Source of the DNA: Bacillota bacterium | GTDB lineage: Bacteria; Bacillota; Clostridia; DSM-8532 | Length of the DNA stretch: 62,545 bases | Direction: 5' to 3' | Assembly (NCBI GenBank): GCA_022702935.2 | Contig: JAKIML020000057.1 | Location: 1-62,545, forward strand | Shown here: piece by piece, positions 18,066 to 27,394 of the stretch | How positions within the stretch are numbered: position 1 is the stretch's first letter | How the letters are laid out: every line of letters starts with the position of its first letter | Program-made: the position numbers and the translations under genes | Notes under the pieces: generated by a model | Told to the model about the DNA's origin: nothing | Seen by the model: the letters and a program-made list of their open reading frames with translations, nothing else | The model's database searches: none

Positions 18066-19013
18066 ATGATCGAAATGGAAAAGCCAAGGATTGAATGTGT
18101 TGAAAGTGCAGAGAACAATACCTATGGCAAGTTTGTCATCGAGCCTCTGGAAAGAGGATATGGCATAACCTTAGGAAATTCGTTGAGAAGAATTCTTCTC
18201 TCGTCACTGCCCGGTGCCGCTGTAACCTCCATCAAGGTAGACGGCGTACTCCATGAGTTCACCACCGTTCCCGGTGTTGTGGAGGACATGACAGAGATTA
18301 TTCTCAATATCAAGGATCTTCGTTTGAAGCTTTTCAGCGAGCAATCCAAAACCTTGTATATCGATTACGAGGGAGAAGGCGAGATAAAGGCTTCCGATAT
18401 TAAAGCAGATTCAGACGTGGAAATTTTGAATCCTGATCTGCACATTGCCACCGTAAACGGTACCAGCAGATTCTTTATGGAGCTCAATGTAAGTCATGGC
18501 CGCGGTTATGTTTCGGCAGAGAAGAACAAGCTTCCGAACCAGCCCATTGGGGTTATTCCGGTGGATTCCATCTACACCCCTGTTAAGAAGGTCAACTACA
18601 CCGTTGAGAATACCCGTGTCGGTCAGGTTACTGACTATGACAAGCTGAGTATCGAAGTCTGGACCGACGGTTCCATCGCACCCGATGAAGCCATCAGCCT
18701 TGGTGCAAAGATTTTGAGCGATCATCTCAATCTGTTTATAAACCTCACTGACAGAGCAAAGAACACCGAGATTCTCGTAGAAAAGGGAGAGCCTGCACGC
18801 GATAAGATTCTTGAAATGACCATTGAAGAACTGGATCTTTCAGTGCGCTCCTACAACTGCCTGAAGCGCGCCGGTATCAATACCGTGGAAGACCTTATCA
18901 GCAAGACCGAGGATGAAATGATGAAGGTCAGAAACCTTGGTCGCAAGTCGCTTGAAGAGGTTGTGCAGAAGCTCGACGCTCTCGGCTTGAGGCTTGCCAT
19001 GTCGGAAGAATAA
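18066..19013 (+). CDS. rpoA: RNA polymerase alpha subunit
   Basis: 315 residues. The N-terminal dimerisation domain includes [11 protein letters not shown]; the C-terminal domain with [14 protein letters not shown], which binds UP elements and activators, begins near residue 255. AAGGAGGG precedes ATG 18066. Confidence 0.98.
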   Translation: MIEMEKPRIECVESAENNTYGKFVIEPLERGYGITLGNSLRRILLSSLPGAAVTSIKVDGVLHEFTTVPGVVEDMTEIILNIKDLRLKLFSEQSKTLYIDYEGEGEIKASDIKADSDVEILNPDLHIATVNGTSRFFMELNVSHGRGYVSAEKNKLPNQPIGVIPVDSIYTPVKKVNYTVENTRVGQVTDYDKLSIEVWTDGSIAPDEAISLGAKILSDHLNLFINLTDRAKNTEILVEKGEPARDKILEMTIEELDLSVRSYNCLKRAGINTVEDLISKTEDEMMKVRNLGRKSLEEVVQKLDALGLRLAMSEE

Positions 19014-19042
19014 GAACAAAACTTTTAAGGGGAGGAAGCAAA

Positions 19043-19570
19043 ATGCCTGCAAATAAGAAATTAGGAAGACCTACAGACCAGCGTAAGGCGATGTTGAAGG
19101 GTCTGGTAACCTCTCTGATCCAGTATGGACGTATAGAAACAACCGAAACCAGAGCAAAGGAAGTCAAGAATATCGCTGAGAAATTGATTTCTCTGGCAGT
19201 TAAGGAATGTGACAACTTCACAGCATCCAAGAACGTTACCATCAGCGTACCGGTTGTAGATAGCAAGGGCCGTAAAATGCTTAAGACCGTTACTTCCAAG
19301 AACGGAAATAAGTATGAGGTTGTTGAAAGAGAGAAGAAAACTGAGCTCAAGCCAGTGGATGCTCCTTCACGTCTCGCTGCAAGACGTCAAATCATGAACT
19401 GGGTCTACAGAGTTAAGGATGAAAAGGGTAATACCATCAGCCTTACCAACAAATTGTTCGATGATATTGCTCCTAAGTACAAGGACAGAAAAGGCGGATA
19501 TACCCGTATGTACAAGCTGGGAGCAAGAAGAGGCGACGGTGCAGAGGTTGTCGTTCTCGAATTGATCTAA
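19043..19570 (+). CDS. rplQ: 50S ribosomal protein L17 with an internal insertion
   Basis: 175 residues, against 112-127 in B. subtilis and E. coli. The N-terminal half ([13 protein letters not shown]) and the C-terminal block ([19 protein letters not shown]) are canonical. Between about residues 57 and 110 is an insertion of ~50 residues (rich in K, V, T), just before the A-A-R-R-Q motif. The frame is unbroken, so the insertion is real. It ends the ribosomal block; a 12-bp hairpin follows. Confidence 0.95.
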   Translation: MPANKKLGRPTDQRKAMLKGLVTSLIQYGRIETTETRAKEVKNIAEKLISLAVKECDNFTASKNVTISVPVVDSKGRKMLKTVTSKNGNKYEVVEREKKTELKPVDAPSRLAARRQIMNWVYRVKDEKGNTISLTNKLFDDIAPKYKDRKGGYTRMYKLGARRGDGAEVVVLELI

Positions 19571-19596
19571 GTAGAATTTTAAGAGTGACCTGATGT

Positions 19597-19624
19597 AATG
19601 GAGAACGGAAAACCGTTCTCCATT
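19597..19624 (+). terminator. hairpin after rplQ
   Basis: AATGGAGAACGG (19597-19608) and CCGTTCTCCATT (19613-19624) pair over 12 bp around an AAAA loop. The T tract after it is poor, so termination may be partial. Confidence 0.6.
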
Positions 19625-19751
19625 ATTCACATTTATGTCCCATACTGTTGTTCTTCAAATAAAAGGGATGATATTTCCCGTAATAATTTGGCCCCTTTCT
19701 TTTAGGGCGAGGCGGTCTGGGCCATTGGCAAGGTCCCGAGGAATATAGATT

Positions 19752-21533
19752 ATGAGCGAGATTATTAAAACCAATGAAGTTTATTATGAATATAGATCTC
19801 ACGAAGAAGACGCTCAGCCTGTTCAAGCGGTGAACGGCGTATCTTTGGCCATTAACCAGGGAGAGTTTGTGGTGATTCTGGGTCGTAATGGCTCAGGAAA
19901 ATCCACCCTGGCCCGGCTTTTTAATGCCCTGCTCCTTCCCAAGGAAGGCACCGTGTATATCTGTGGTATGGTTACCCATAATGAGGAGCATTTGTGGGAG
20001 ATTCGCAAAGACTTGGGCCTGGTGCTGCAGAATCCTGATAATCAGATTGTGGCCACCACCGTAGAGGAGGATGTAGCCTTTGGTCCTGAGAATCTCGGGG
20101 TTCCCCCTCAAGAGATCCGGCAAAGGGTGGACAGTGTGCTTAAGCTTGTGGGCATGGAAAGTTATGCAGGCCATTCTCCCCATATGCTGTCGGGAGGTCA
20201 GAAGCAGCGTATTGCCATTGCAGGCATTCTGGCCATGCAGCCCAAATGCATCGTATTGGATGAATCCACATCCATGCTGGATCCATCGGGCCGCAAAGAG
20301 GTTATGGAGGTTCTTCATAAACTGAACAGGAACAATCATATCACCATCGTATTAATTACCCATCATATGGACGAAGCGGTGGAAGCTGATCGGGTCATGG
20401 TCATGAGCCATGGCAAAATTGTGCTGAAAGGTCGTCCCCGTGAGATATTCGGAAATATTGAGGCCGTCCGCATGGCGGGGCTGGATGTGCCCCAGGTGAC
20501 AGCTCTTGCCCATCAAATGATTAAAAGGGGTGTTCCTTTAAAGACCCTGCCCATTGACCAAAGTGAAATGATTCAGACTTTGAAGGAGGTCTTGGCCAAC
20601 AGAAGCAGCAGAGTCCCGGATATTGCCCCCAGTTATTTTGAGGAGCAGTCGAGTTCTGAGAAGGCCGAGGCCATCATTACCCTTAAAGATGTAGAGCACA
20701 TCTATATGCCGGGCACGCCCTATGAGCAAAAAGCCTTGAACAAGGTGTCCATGACCGTTTATAAGGGCGAGATCCTAGGTGTTATCGGTCATACAGGCTC
20801 GGGTAAATCCACCCTTGTACAGCATTTTAATGGGCTTTTGAAGCCCAGCTCGGGTACCATTCTGGTGGATGGTCAGGAGGCTTCAGGAAAGGCCTTGAAA
20901 GAGCTTCGCAGCAAGGTGGGGCTCATCTTCCAGTATCCGGAGCATCAATTATTTGAAGAAACCGTCTACAAGGATATTACCTTTGGTCTTAACAAGCTGA
21001 AACTGGACCAGGAGGAGATTAAGCGAAGGGTTTTCCATGTCATTGACCTCTTAGGTATCTCTCCTGATTTACTGAATAAATCACCCTTTGAGCTCTCGGG
21101 CGGACAAAAGCGCAGGGTGGCCATTGCTGGGGTTCTTGTTATGGAGCCCAAGGTTTTGGTCCTGGATGAACCCACAGCAGGCCTGGACCCCAAAGGAAGC
21201 CGCGAACTGTTCCAGGTCTTATCCAGACTCAACCGTGAGAATGGGACTACCATCGTGATTATTTCACACAATATGGAGGAGATTGCATCACTCTGCCATA
21301 GGGTAGCCGTAATGCGCAAGGGTGAGCTGGTGCTCTGCGACACCACTCGGAAGGTGTTTTCACGCTCCCAGGAGCTGAAAAGCTATAGTCTGGATGTGCC
21401 TCGGGTTACGGCTTTGTTTGAAGCCCTCAGTCAGGAGGGCATACGGCTGCCCGCCCCGGTGCTTACCGTCAGGGAGGGTGCTGAGATTCTCAGTAAGCTG
21501 ATTCAAGGAAATACCGGAGGAGAAGGCGTATGA
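19752..21533 (+). CDS. fused energy-coupling factor ATPase (EcfA1-EcfA2)
   Basis: 593 residues with two complete ABC ATPase domains in one chain. Domain 1: Walker A G-R-N-G-S-G-K-S (44-51), signature L-S-G-G-Q-K-Q-R, Walker B V-L-D-E-S-T. Domain 2: Walker A G-H-T-G-S-G-K-S (346-353), signature L-S-G-G-Q-K-R-R, Walker B V-L-D-E-P-T. In most Firmicutes these are two genes after rplQ (ecfA1, ecfA2); here one frame covers both, with a linker around 270-320. With EcfT it powers ECF vitamin importers using different S-components encoded elsewhere. Its stop overlaps the ecfT start (ATGA). Confidence 0.92.
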   Translation: MSEIIKTNEVYYEYRSHEEDAQPVQAVNGVSLAINQGEFVVILGRNGSGKSTLARLFNALLLPKEGTVYICGMVTHNEEHLWEIRKDLGLVLQNPDNQIVATTVEEDVAFGPENLGVPPQEIRQRVDSVLKLVGMESYAGHSPHMLSGGQKQRIAIAGILAMQPKCIVLDESTSMLDPSGRKEVMEVLHKLNRNNHITIVLITHHMDEAVEADRVMVMSHGKIVLKGRPREIFGNIEAVRMAGLDVPQVTALAHQMIKRGVPLKTLPIDQSEMIQTLKEVLANRSSRVPDIAPSYFEEQSSSEKAEAIITLKDVEHIYMPGTPYEQKALNKVSMTVYKGEILGVIGHTGSGKSTLVQHFNGLLKPSSGTILVDGQEASGKALKELRSKVGLIFQYPEHQLFEETVYKDITFGLNKLKLDQEEIKRRVFHVIDLLGISPDLLNKSPFELSGGQKRRVAIAGVLVMEPKVLVLDEPTAGLDPKGSRELFQVLSRLNRENGTTIVIISHNMEEIASLCHRVAVMRKGELVLCDTTRKVFSRSQELKSYSLDVPRVTALFEALSQEGIRLPAPVLTVREGAEILSKLIQGNTGGEGV

Positions 21534-22327
21534 TACAAAACATTACACTCGGCCAATATATTCCCGGTACATCACCCATCCATCGCCTGGATCCGCGTAC
21601 AAAAATCATTTGGACCATGATTTTGATGGTGGCGGTGTTCCTCATTCAGTCCCTGCCCGAGTACATTATGATGGGCTGCTTTACGTTGGTTCTGCTGCTT
21701 GTTAGCAGTGTTCCCATAAAATATGCGCTTAAGGGTCTTAAACCCCTTGTTTTCATTCTGTTTATTACGGCCCTTCTCAATATCTTCTTTGTGGGGGGAA
21801 GAACCCTGGTAAGCTTAGGGCCCGTCACCATCACCTATGAGGGTCTTATTGCCGCCGTTAAACTCTTTTTCAGACTGGTGATGCTGGTTTTGACTGCCTC
21901 TTTAATGACCCTGACCACCACGCCCATGGCCATGACCGATGGTATCGAGCGGTTGATGAAACCCCTTGAAAAGATCGGGGTGCCGGCCCATGAGATAGCT
22001 ATGATGATGTCCATAGCCCTGCGTTTCATCCCCACGCTTATGGAGGAGACCGAGAGAATCATGAAGGCCCAGGCCTCCCGCGGCGCTGATTTTGATACGG
22101 GCAGCATCTTTTCAAGAGTCAAGAGCTTTATCCCTGTTCTGGTGCCACTTTTTGTCAGTGCCTTCAAACGTGCTGATGAGTTGGCCGAGGCCATGGAATC
22201 CCGCTGCTATCGGGGCGGAAAAGGACGGACGCGGCTCAAATCCATCGCCTTTACCTCGCTGGATCTGACCACAACCCTTTTAGGTCTGCTCTTCCTGCTG
22301 CTCCTGTTTGGATTCCGCCTGTTGTGA
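21530..22327 (+). CDS. ecfT: energy-coupling factor transmembrane protein EcfT
   Basis: 265 residues with about five membrane helices. It transmits ATPase motion to the substrate-binding S-component. The coupling motifs appear as S-R-G-A-D-F (A-R-G type) and A-M-E-S-R-C-Y. It overlaps the fused ATPase by four bases (ATGA), so the two are translated together. The substrate depends on S-components not present here. Confidence 0.92.
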   Translation: MIQNITLGQYIPGTSPIHRLDPRTKIIWTMILMVAVFLIQSLPEYIMMGCFTLVLLLVSSVPIKYALKGLKPLVFILFITALLNIFFVGGRTLVSLGPVTITYEGLIAAVKLFFRLVMLVLTASLMTLTTTPMAMTDGIERLMKPLEKIGVPAHEIAMMMSIALRFIPTLMEETERIMKAQASRGADFDTGSIFSRVKSFIPVLVPLFVSAFKRADELAEAMESRCYRGGKGRTRLKSIAFTSLDLTTTLLGLLFLLLLFGFRLL

Positions 22328-22379
22328 GTTTTTTAATCTGCTTTGAGGATAATTAAAGCCCAAAAAGGGGACAACAAGC

Positions 22380-23324
22380 ATGGAACCTAAGGTCATAGAA
22401 TCCCCCATCCTTTGGGACAATAAGCGGTATCACAGCCTGGATTACGCCTTAAAACGGCGTTTTGGAGAGAAGGTGGCCAAGCTTTCCCTGGACGGAGGTT
22501 TTACCTGTCCCACACGGGATGGGACAAAGGGAACAAGAGGCTGTATTTTTTGTTCCAGCCGCGGCTCCGGGGACTTTACCAAAGCCGGAAATATAACACT
22601 GCAAATGGCAGAGCAAGCAGCATTGCTGGCGCAAAAATGGAAGACTAAGCGGTATATTGCGTATTTTCAAAGCCATACCAATACCTACGGTCCCATTGAA
22701 AAGCTCAAAGCGCTTTTTGACGAGGCTCTGGCCTTTCCGGGAACGGTGGGCCTGGCGGTGGCCACACGCTGTGATTGCCTTGGAACCGAGGTGCTGGACC
22801 TCCTTGAAGGATATAATAAGAAGACCTTTCTTTGGGTGGAGCTGGGGCTGCAAACAAGCTCGGATGAAACAGGCAGGCTTATTGGCAGAGGGTTTGAAAC
22901 CCAACAGTTTGACGAGGTTGTCGGGAAACTTGACACACGGGGCATTCGTACTGTGGCTCACTTGATTGCAGGTCTGCCCGGTGAGGACGGACAAGGGTTT
23001 CTTCGATCGGTTCGGCATGTTGCAGCCCTGCCGGTTTGGGGGATGAAGCTTCAGATGCTCCATGTGCTGACCGACTCGGACCTTTATGAAGCCTATTTAA
23101 AGGCACCCTACCGGCTTTTTGACCGGGAGGAATATGTAGAACTTATCTGTGATGCTTTGGAGCTTATACCGCCTGATAAGGTCATTCATCGCCTGACTGG
23201 GGACGGCAGTAAAGATAAGGTTTATGCGCCCCTTTGGACCCTCGATAAAAGGCGTGTGCTGACCGAGATCCAACAGGAACTCACACGGAGAAGGAGCTAT
23301 CAGGGGAAATTTCATCAAGGATAA
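22380..23324 (+). CDS. TIGR01212-family radical SAM protein (YhcC/YtqA-like)
   Basis: 314 residues. The radical SAM cluster ligands are spaced C-x11-C-x2-C (C-P-T-R-D-G-T-K-G-T-R-G-C-I-F-C), a spacing typical of the YhcC family. Downstream motifs include Y-F-Q-S-H-T-N-T-Y and W-V-E-L-G-L-Q-T. The family is widespread but its reaction was not known to me with confidence; RNA modification has been suggested for relatives. AAAGGGGAC lies upstream. It is part of the block separating ecfT from truA. Confidence 0.85.
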   Translation: MEPKVIESPILWDNKRYHSLDYALKRRFGEKVAKLSLDGGFTCPTRDGTKGTRGCIFCSSRGSGDFTKAGNITLQMAEQAALLAQKWKTKRYIAYFQSHTNTYGPIEKLKALFDEALAFPGTVGLAVATRCDCLGTEVLDLLEGYNKKTFLWVELGLQTSSDETGRLIGRGFETQQFDEVVGKLDTRGIRTVAHLIAGLPGEDGQGFLRSVRHVAALPVWGMKLQMLHVLTDSDLYEAYLKAPYRLFDREEYVELICDALELIPPDKVIHRLTGDGSKDKVYAPLWTLDKRRVLTEIQQELTRRRSYQGKFHQG

Positions 23325-23403
23325 TCACTTGATTTTATGTTAATCGTGGCTTAAAATGCCGATAGAGACAATAGCATGGATTTTTTGCGAAGGAGGTTCT
23401 GCC

Positions 23404-23658
23404 TTGGATTTACAAATATCTGTGAAAGTGTTGAAAGAGAAGAGCTTTGACCCTAACTTTCTGGTTAAGGTTTCATATGATGACGGCAACATACGCTTAA
23501 AGGATGAATTGGTTTCTGTATCAAGGAGACCTCCCAAGGTTAAATGCACCTATCCCGAGAGTATTGAACAGGTGAAGGACAGCATTGATATTAAAAAGCT
23601 GGAATTGGAGATTTTACGGGCTATTGTGGAGTCCTTATTAACTGGAAAGCGTTTATAA
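23404..23658 (+). CDS. small conserved-looking protein of unknown function
   Basis: 84 residues, no recognised domain; mixed charged and hydrophobic, ending L-R-A-I-V-E-S-L-L-T-G-K-R-L, likely helical. TTG 23404 has a strong AAGGAGG (23391-23397) upstream and is preferred. An in-frame ATG at 23356 would add 16 residues without a ribosome binding site. It converges with the DUF421 gene, nine bases away. Confidence 0.6.
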   Translation: MDLQISVKVLKEKSFDPNFLVKVSYDDGNIRLKDELVSVSRRPPKVKCTYPESIEQVKDSIDIKKLELEILRAIVESLLTGKRL

Positions 23659-23667
23659 GCGTGAGGC

Positions 23668-24351
23668 CTATTCAAGGTACTCACCTTTTTTTTGCACCGA
23701 AAGCTTCCCATCCTGATTAATGGAGGCATAGAACACCTGGGAGTAGTCGTTGACGCCATACTCCTTAAGCCTTTCGTCCAACCATTCCCGCTTAATATTG
23801 AGCTTTTGAAGGGTTCTTCCAATGAGCTTGCCGTCAATGATCACATCATGATCAAAGCATTCAAGCGGGGTTTCAATTTTGAGATCCTCGGGGGTAACGC
23901 CCCTTTTGCTGCTTTTGAGCAAAACACTTAACTGACCATTGGTTTCCAAAATGCCATACTCCACATCATCCACGCTTTGAATACTGTAAAACCTCAATTG
24001 TTCCATCAGGTCATTAATGGTATACATCTCTTTACGCATATTCTTTTCAAGCATTTTCCCATGCCGCACAAGCAATGTGGGCTTGCCGCATATGATTTCA
24101 CGGATGCGCACGCCCCTGATGGATAAAAAGGAGATGGCAAGCTGGCAGGCTACAAGCACGGATATAGGGACAAGGGAATGAATCAGCTCCTTGTCATCCT
24201 CGGTCAAGGGAATGGCTGCCAGTTCGGAGATCATAATGGCAATGGCGAACTCAAAGGGCTGAAGCTGAGCGATCTGCCGCTTGCCCATAAGGCGCATGGA
24301 TACTACCACCACGAAATAGAGCAAAAGGGTACGCAGCACAAGCTGGGTCAT
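23668..24351 (-). CDS. DUF421 (YetF-type) membrane protein
   Basis: 227 residues. Three N-terminal membrane helices (about 5-20, 33-50 and 57-78), with the family motif R-L-M-G-K-R-Q-I-A-Q-L-Q-P-F-E between the first two, then a cytoplasmic alpha/beta domain with tandem YetF-like repeats (G-K-P-T-L-L-V-R-H-G-K, G-K-L-I-G-R-T-L). YetF relatives occur among spore-formers, some linked to spore germination or stress, but the role is unknown. GGAGGA precedes its ATG. Confidence 0.85.
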   Translation of the reverse strand: MTQLVLRTLLLYFVVVVSMRLMGKRQIAQLQPFEFAIAIMISELAAIPLTEDDKELIHSLVPISVLVACQLAISFLSIRGVRIREIICGKPTLLVRHGKMLEKNMRKEMYTINDLMEQLRFYSIQSVDDVEYGILETNGQLSVLLKSSKRGVTPEDLKIETPLECFDHDVIIDGKLIGRTLQKLNIKREWLDERLKEYGVNDYSQVFYASINQDGKLSVQKKGEYLE

Positions 24352-24514
24352 GGTTCCTCCGAAAATATCCGTAATATCAGCCTATAGTGTGGATCATTTG
24401 TCACTGCTTCATGCATTAAAGGCAGAAGTCAGGATGAATTAGGAAGATGATAAAAAAATCGTAAATGGATTATCATGTATATATTGGAAAGGACGAAGCA
24501 CAGGTGCATAAGAA

Positions 24515-24541
24515 AAACGCCGGAGCAAGATTCCGGCGTTT
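24515..24541 (-). terminator. terminator of the acetyltransferase gene
   Basis: AAACGCCGGA (24515-24524) pairs with TCCGGCGTTT (24532-24541). Read on the minus strand the stem is followed by a T run, so it ends the transcript of the gene at 24559-25113. The rest of the 207-base gap shows nothing else. Confidence 0.75.
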
Positions 24542-24558
24542 GACTTCTATAGCATTCA

Positions 24559-25113
24559 TTAATCCTGTGAAGGTGCCAAAAGGCTCTCTAAGGGCGGGCA
24601 TTCCTCTCTCAGCAGGGAGTAGAGCCTGAGATTATGGTATTCCCCGTTGTGGAAGGTGGCCTTCCGCATGGTGCCCTCATAAGTGAAGCCACATTTTTCA
24701 ACCACCTTCTGACTGGCCAGATTCTTCTCCATCACATTGACCTGTATGCGGTTAATGGGGCGAATGGAAAACATATAGGCGCAGAACAGCAGCAGGGCTT
24801 CGGACATATAACCCTTTCCCCCATGGGAGGGGTGGAATAGCTCATAGCCCACCTCATAGCCCGATTGATAATCCAGCCCTTTAAAATAGAGGATTTCACC
24901 CACATACTCTCCGGTTTTGGTGACAATGAGCATGCGGCCCTCATCCAGGCCCCAAAAGCCCGTTTCTTCGTATTCCTTGAGGAATTCCCTGGCTGACGGG
25001 ATAACGAGGTGCCAATAGGGCCCTTTTGAATTAATGTCGGTTATCAGATGGTACACCTCATTGAGCTCATGAGGACCAATATTGCGTAAATTTATCTTTT
25101 TTCCCGAAATCAT
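24559..25113 (-). CDS. GNAT-family N-acetyltransferase (RimJ/RimL-like)
   Basis: 184 residues. Pattern of the RimJ/RimL acetyltransferase subgroup: G-E-I-L-Y-F, a G-Y-E-V-G-Y-E-L strand, the acetyl-CoA loop around H-G-G-K-G-Y-M-S-E-A-L, and N-x-x-S-x-K-V-V-E-K-C-G-F near the C-terminus (here N-L-A-S-Q). The acceptor (protein N-terminus, antibiotic or metabolite) cannot be told from sequence. It is monocistronic with its own terminator. Confidence 0.85.
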   Translation of the reverse strand: MISGKKINLRNIGPHELNEVYHLITDINSKGPYWHLVIPSAREFLKEYEETGFWGLDEGRMLIVTKTGEYVGEILYFKGLDYQSGYEVGYELFHPSHGGKGYMSEALLLFCAYMFSIRPINRIQVNVMEKNLASQKVVEKCGFTYEGTMRKATFHNGEYHNLRLYSLLREECPPLESLLAPSQD

Positions 25114-25171
25114 AGGACGATTCCCTTCATGATTTAATCCGTATTTGTCAAACGACGTTTAAGTCAATTTA

Positions 25172-25200
25172 TTGATTCCTTTATCATTATAGCATATAAT
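25172..25200 (+). promoter_or_regulatory. promoter of the glucokinase-truA group
   Basis: TTGATT (25172-25177), a 17-base spacer and a perfect TATAAT (25195-25200), about 100 bases before the glucokinase ATG. Confidence 0.6.
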
Positions 25201-25299
25201 CTAGTCTATAAAATGAAGAAAGAGGCGCATTCTGTATATAAACAGGGTGGATTAAAGAACGCCATGCCTTAAATATCCTAGCCAAGGAGGAGCGCATTA

Positions 25300-26250
25300 A
25301 TGTATTATGTCGGAATTGATCTGGGAGGCACCAATATTGCCGCCGGAATCGTGGACGAAGAAGGAAAAATTATCAAAAAAGGGAGTGTTCCCACTGGGCG
25401 GGACAGAACCGCCGCTGTAATTATCAAGGATATGTGTGATCTTGTCAAATCCCTGATGCAGGATGTGGGCATTACCGAAAAGGATCTCCATAGTATCGGC
25501 ATAGGCAGCCCTGGGGCCCCCGATCGTAAAAACGGGGTTATCCTCTATGCCAATAACCTTCCCTTTAGAAATGTTCCCATGCGGGATGAGATACAAAAAT
25601 ACATCAATGTTCCGGTCTACCTGGAGAATGACGCCAACTGCGCCGCCATTGCCGAGGGTGTAGCCGGTGCTGCCAAGGGTGCTGAATTTGCTGTGATTAT
25701 TACCATTGGAACCGGTATCGGCGGGGGCGTCATCATCAATCATAAGCTTTATACGGGCTTTAACGGCGCTGCCGGGGAATTGGGCCATGTGGTGCTTCAT
25801 AAGGATGGAGAAGCCTGTAGCTGCGGAAGACTGGGTTGCTGGGAAGCCTATTCCTCAGCCACCGCCCTCATTCGGCAGACCAAAGCGGCAGCCAGGGAAA
25901 ACCCCAACTCCAAGATTATGGAGATTTGCGGCGGCGACCTTAACAAAATCGATGCCAAGACGGCCTTTGATGCGGCCAGGCTGGGCGATGAGACCGGCAA
26001 GGCTGTCATTGACCGCTATATTGACTATTTGGCCGATGGTCTAGCCAACATGGTCAACATCTTCCAGCCCAATGTGATTGCCATTGGCGGCGGTGTTTCT
26101 AAGGAAGGGGAGAACCTGTTGGCTCCTTTAAGAGAGAAAATGAAGGGAAGAACCTACTGCGCCGAAGGCCTTGAATCCACCCGTCTGGTAACGGCTCAGA
26201 TGGGCAATGATGCCGGCATTGTCGGAGCGGCGCTGATTTCTAAGGCATAG
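25300..26250 (+). CDS. glcK: ROK-family glucokinase
   Basis: 316 residues. The phosphate-binding D-L-G-G-T-N is at residues 6-11. The catalytic E-N-D-A-N-C block, the G-T-G-I-G-G-G loop, the G-E-L-G-H-V motif and the ROK zinc site C-S-C-G-R-L-G-C-W-E follow. The E-A-Y motif after the cysteines is typical of glucokinase. It phosphorylates glucose with ATP; ROK kinases can also use related hexoses. AAGGAGGAG lies upstream; truA starts 6 bases after its stop, so they share a transcript. Confidence 0.9.
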   Translation: MYYVGIDLGGTNIAAGIVDEEGKIIKKGSVPTGRDRTAAVIIKDMCDLVKSLMQDVGITEKDLHSIGIGSPGAPDRKNGVILYANNLPFRNVPMRDEIQKYINVPVYLENDANCAAIAEGVAGAAKGAEFAVIITIGTGIGGGVIINHKLYTGFNGAAGELGHVVLHKDGEACSCGRLGCWEAYSSATALIRQTKAAARENPNSKIMEICGGDLNKIDAKTAFDAARLGDETGKAVIDRYIDYLADGLANMVNIFQPNVIAIGGGVSKEGENLLAPLREKMKGRTYCAEGLESTRLVTAQMGNDAGIVGAALISKA

Positions 26251-26255
26251 ACATC

Positions 26256-26990
26256 ATGAGAACCATTAAGCTTATCCTAGAATACGATGGAGCGGCCTAT
26301 CACGGATGGCAATACCAGAATAATGCCCTTTCGGTTCAGGAGGTCCTTTCCAGGGCGATTTACAAGCTTACCGGCGAGGATATCATGCCTGAGGGAGCGG
26401 GCAGGACCGATGCAGGGGTTCATGCCCTGGGCCAGGTGGCCAGCTTTAAAACCCGCTCCTCTATTCCGGCCGAGAAGTTCACCCCCGCCCTCAATACTTA
26501 TCTGCCCGAGGATGTGTCGGTACGATCCTCGGAGAGTGTTGCCGATGATTTCCATGCACGTTTTTCGGCCAAGGGGAAACATTATCGGTATATTATCCTC
26601 AACACCCCCCAGCGCTCGGCCCTCTGGGCAAAAAGGGCCTGGCATATCCGGGAAAAGCTGGACGAGGAGGCCATGACCGAAGCGGCGAGTTACTTTATAG
26701 GTACCCATAACTTTGAGGCCTTTTGTGCTGCCGGGCACCATGTGAAGACCTTTGAGCGGACCGTCACCCTCTCTCAATGGAAGCGGGAGGGGGACCTCTT
26801 AATCTTCGATACCCAGGGCAATGGCTATCTGTACAATATGGTGCGCATCATGGTGGGCACCATGGTGGACATCGGCAAGGGCCGTTTTGCGCCCGATATC
26901 ATCAAGAAGGCCATCGAAAACAGGCAGAGAAACAGTATCGGGATGACGGCACCACCCTCGGGGCTCTATCTGATGGAGGTCTTCTACTAA
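26256..26990 (+). CDS. truA: tRNA pseudouridine(38-40) synthase
   Basis: 244 residues. Catalytic Asp52 lies in G-R-T-D-A-G-V-H-A. The C-terminal G-x-x-F-L-Y-N-M-V-R-type motif is present as G-Y-L-Y-N-M-V-R. In many Firmicutes it directly follows ecfT and precedes rplM-rpsI; here it follows glcK and precedes a small ORF and rpoB. Confidence 0.96.
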   Translation: MRTIKLILEYDGAAYHGWQYQNNALSVQEVLSRAIYKLTGEDIMPEGAGRTDAGVHALGQVASFKTRSSIPAEKFTPALNTYLPEDVSVRSSESVADDFHARFSAKGKHYRYIILNTPQRSALWAKRAWHIREKLDEEAMTEAASYFIGTHNFEAFCAAGHHVKTFERTVTLSQWKREGDLLIFDTQGNGYLYNMVRIMVGTMVDIGKGRFAPDIIKKAIENRQRNSIGMTAPPSGLYLMEVFY

Positions 26991-27056
26991 GGAAGGGATG
27001 GGCTTTGCCCGACAAAGCTCGACTTTAAGTAATTCAGGATATGACGAGGAAAGTCT

Positions 27057-27317
27057 ATGCGGATGATTGGAAAACTCATTAAGGGCACCACCGTCCTTGA
27101 TGAGAAGGTTTATGAGATCAGTGATGATGAGGGGTCCTATCAGGACAGGCTGGAAAAATGCCTGGTGGAAATATGCCGCCTGATGGCCATTGAAGTGCCC
27201 CTATGGCTTACTAAAAATACCAGGGAATATGTGGCCTTCCGGAGAACCTCCTTTAACGCCGATCAATTTTTTAATCCCGTCCTTTTTGAGCGGTTTGAAA
27301 TCAGGGTGGAGAGCTAG
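27057..27317 (+). CDS. small protein of unknown function downstream of truA
   Basis: 86 residues with no domain I recognise. It is mainly charged, with R-L-E-K-C-L-V-E-I-C-R and P-L-W-L-T-K-N-T-R-E-Y. ATG 27057 is preceded by GAGGAAAG at reasonable distance. It lies 66 bases after truA, and a hairpin follows 50 bases downstream, so it looks like the last gene of the glcK-truA unit. Confidence 0.6.
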   Translation: MRMIGKLIKGTTVLDEKVYEISDDEGSYQDRLEKCLVEICRLMAIEVPLWLTKNTREYVAFRRTSFNADQFFNPVLFERFEIRVES

Positions 27318-27366
27318 AAAAGCTGTAAACAGGCGCTAAACAGAATATTATATAAACCCAATAAAA

Positions 27367-27394
27367 AACCCGGTGTCAGTGTTGACATCGGGTT
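27367..27394 (+). terminator. hairpin after the truA-associated small gene
   Basis: AACCCGGTGTCA (27367-27378) pairs with TGACATCGGGTT (27383-27394) through 12 bp with one G-U pair and a GTGT loop. The T tract is interrupted. It separates the unit from rpoB. Confidence 0.6.
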
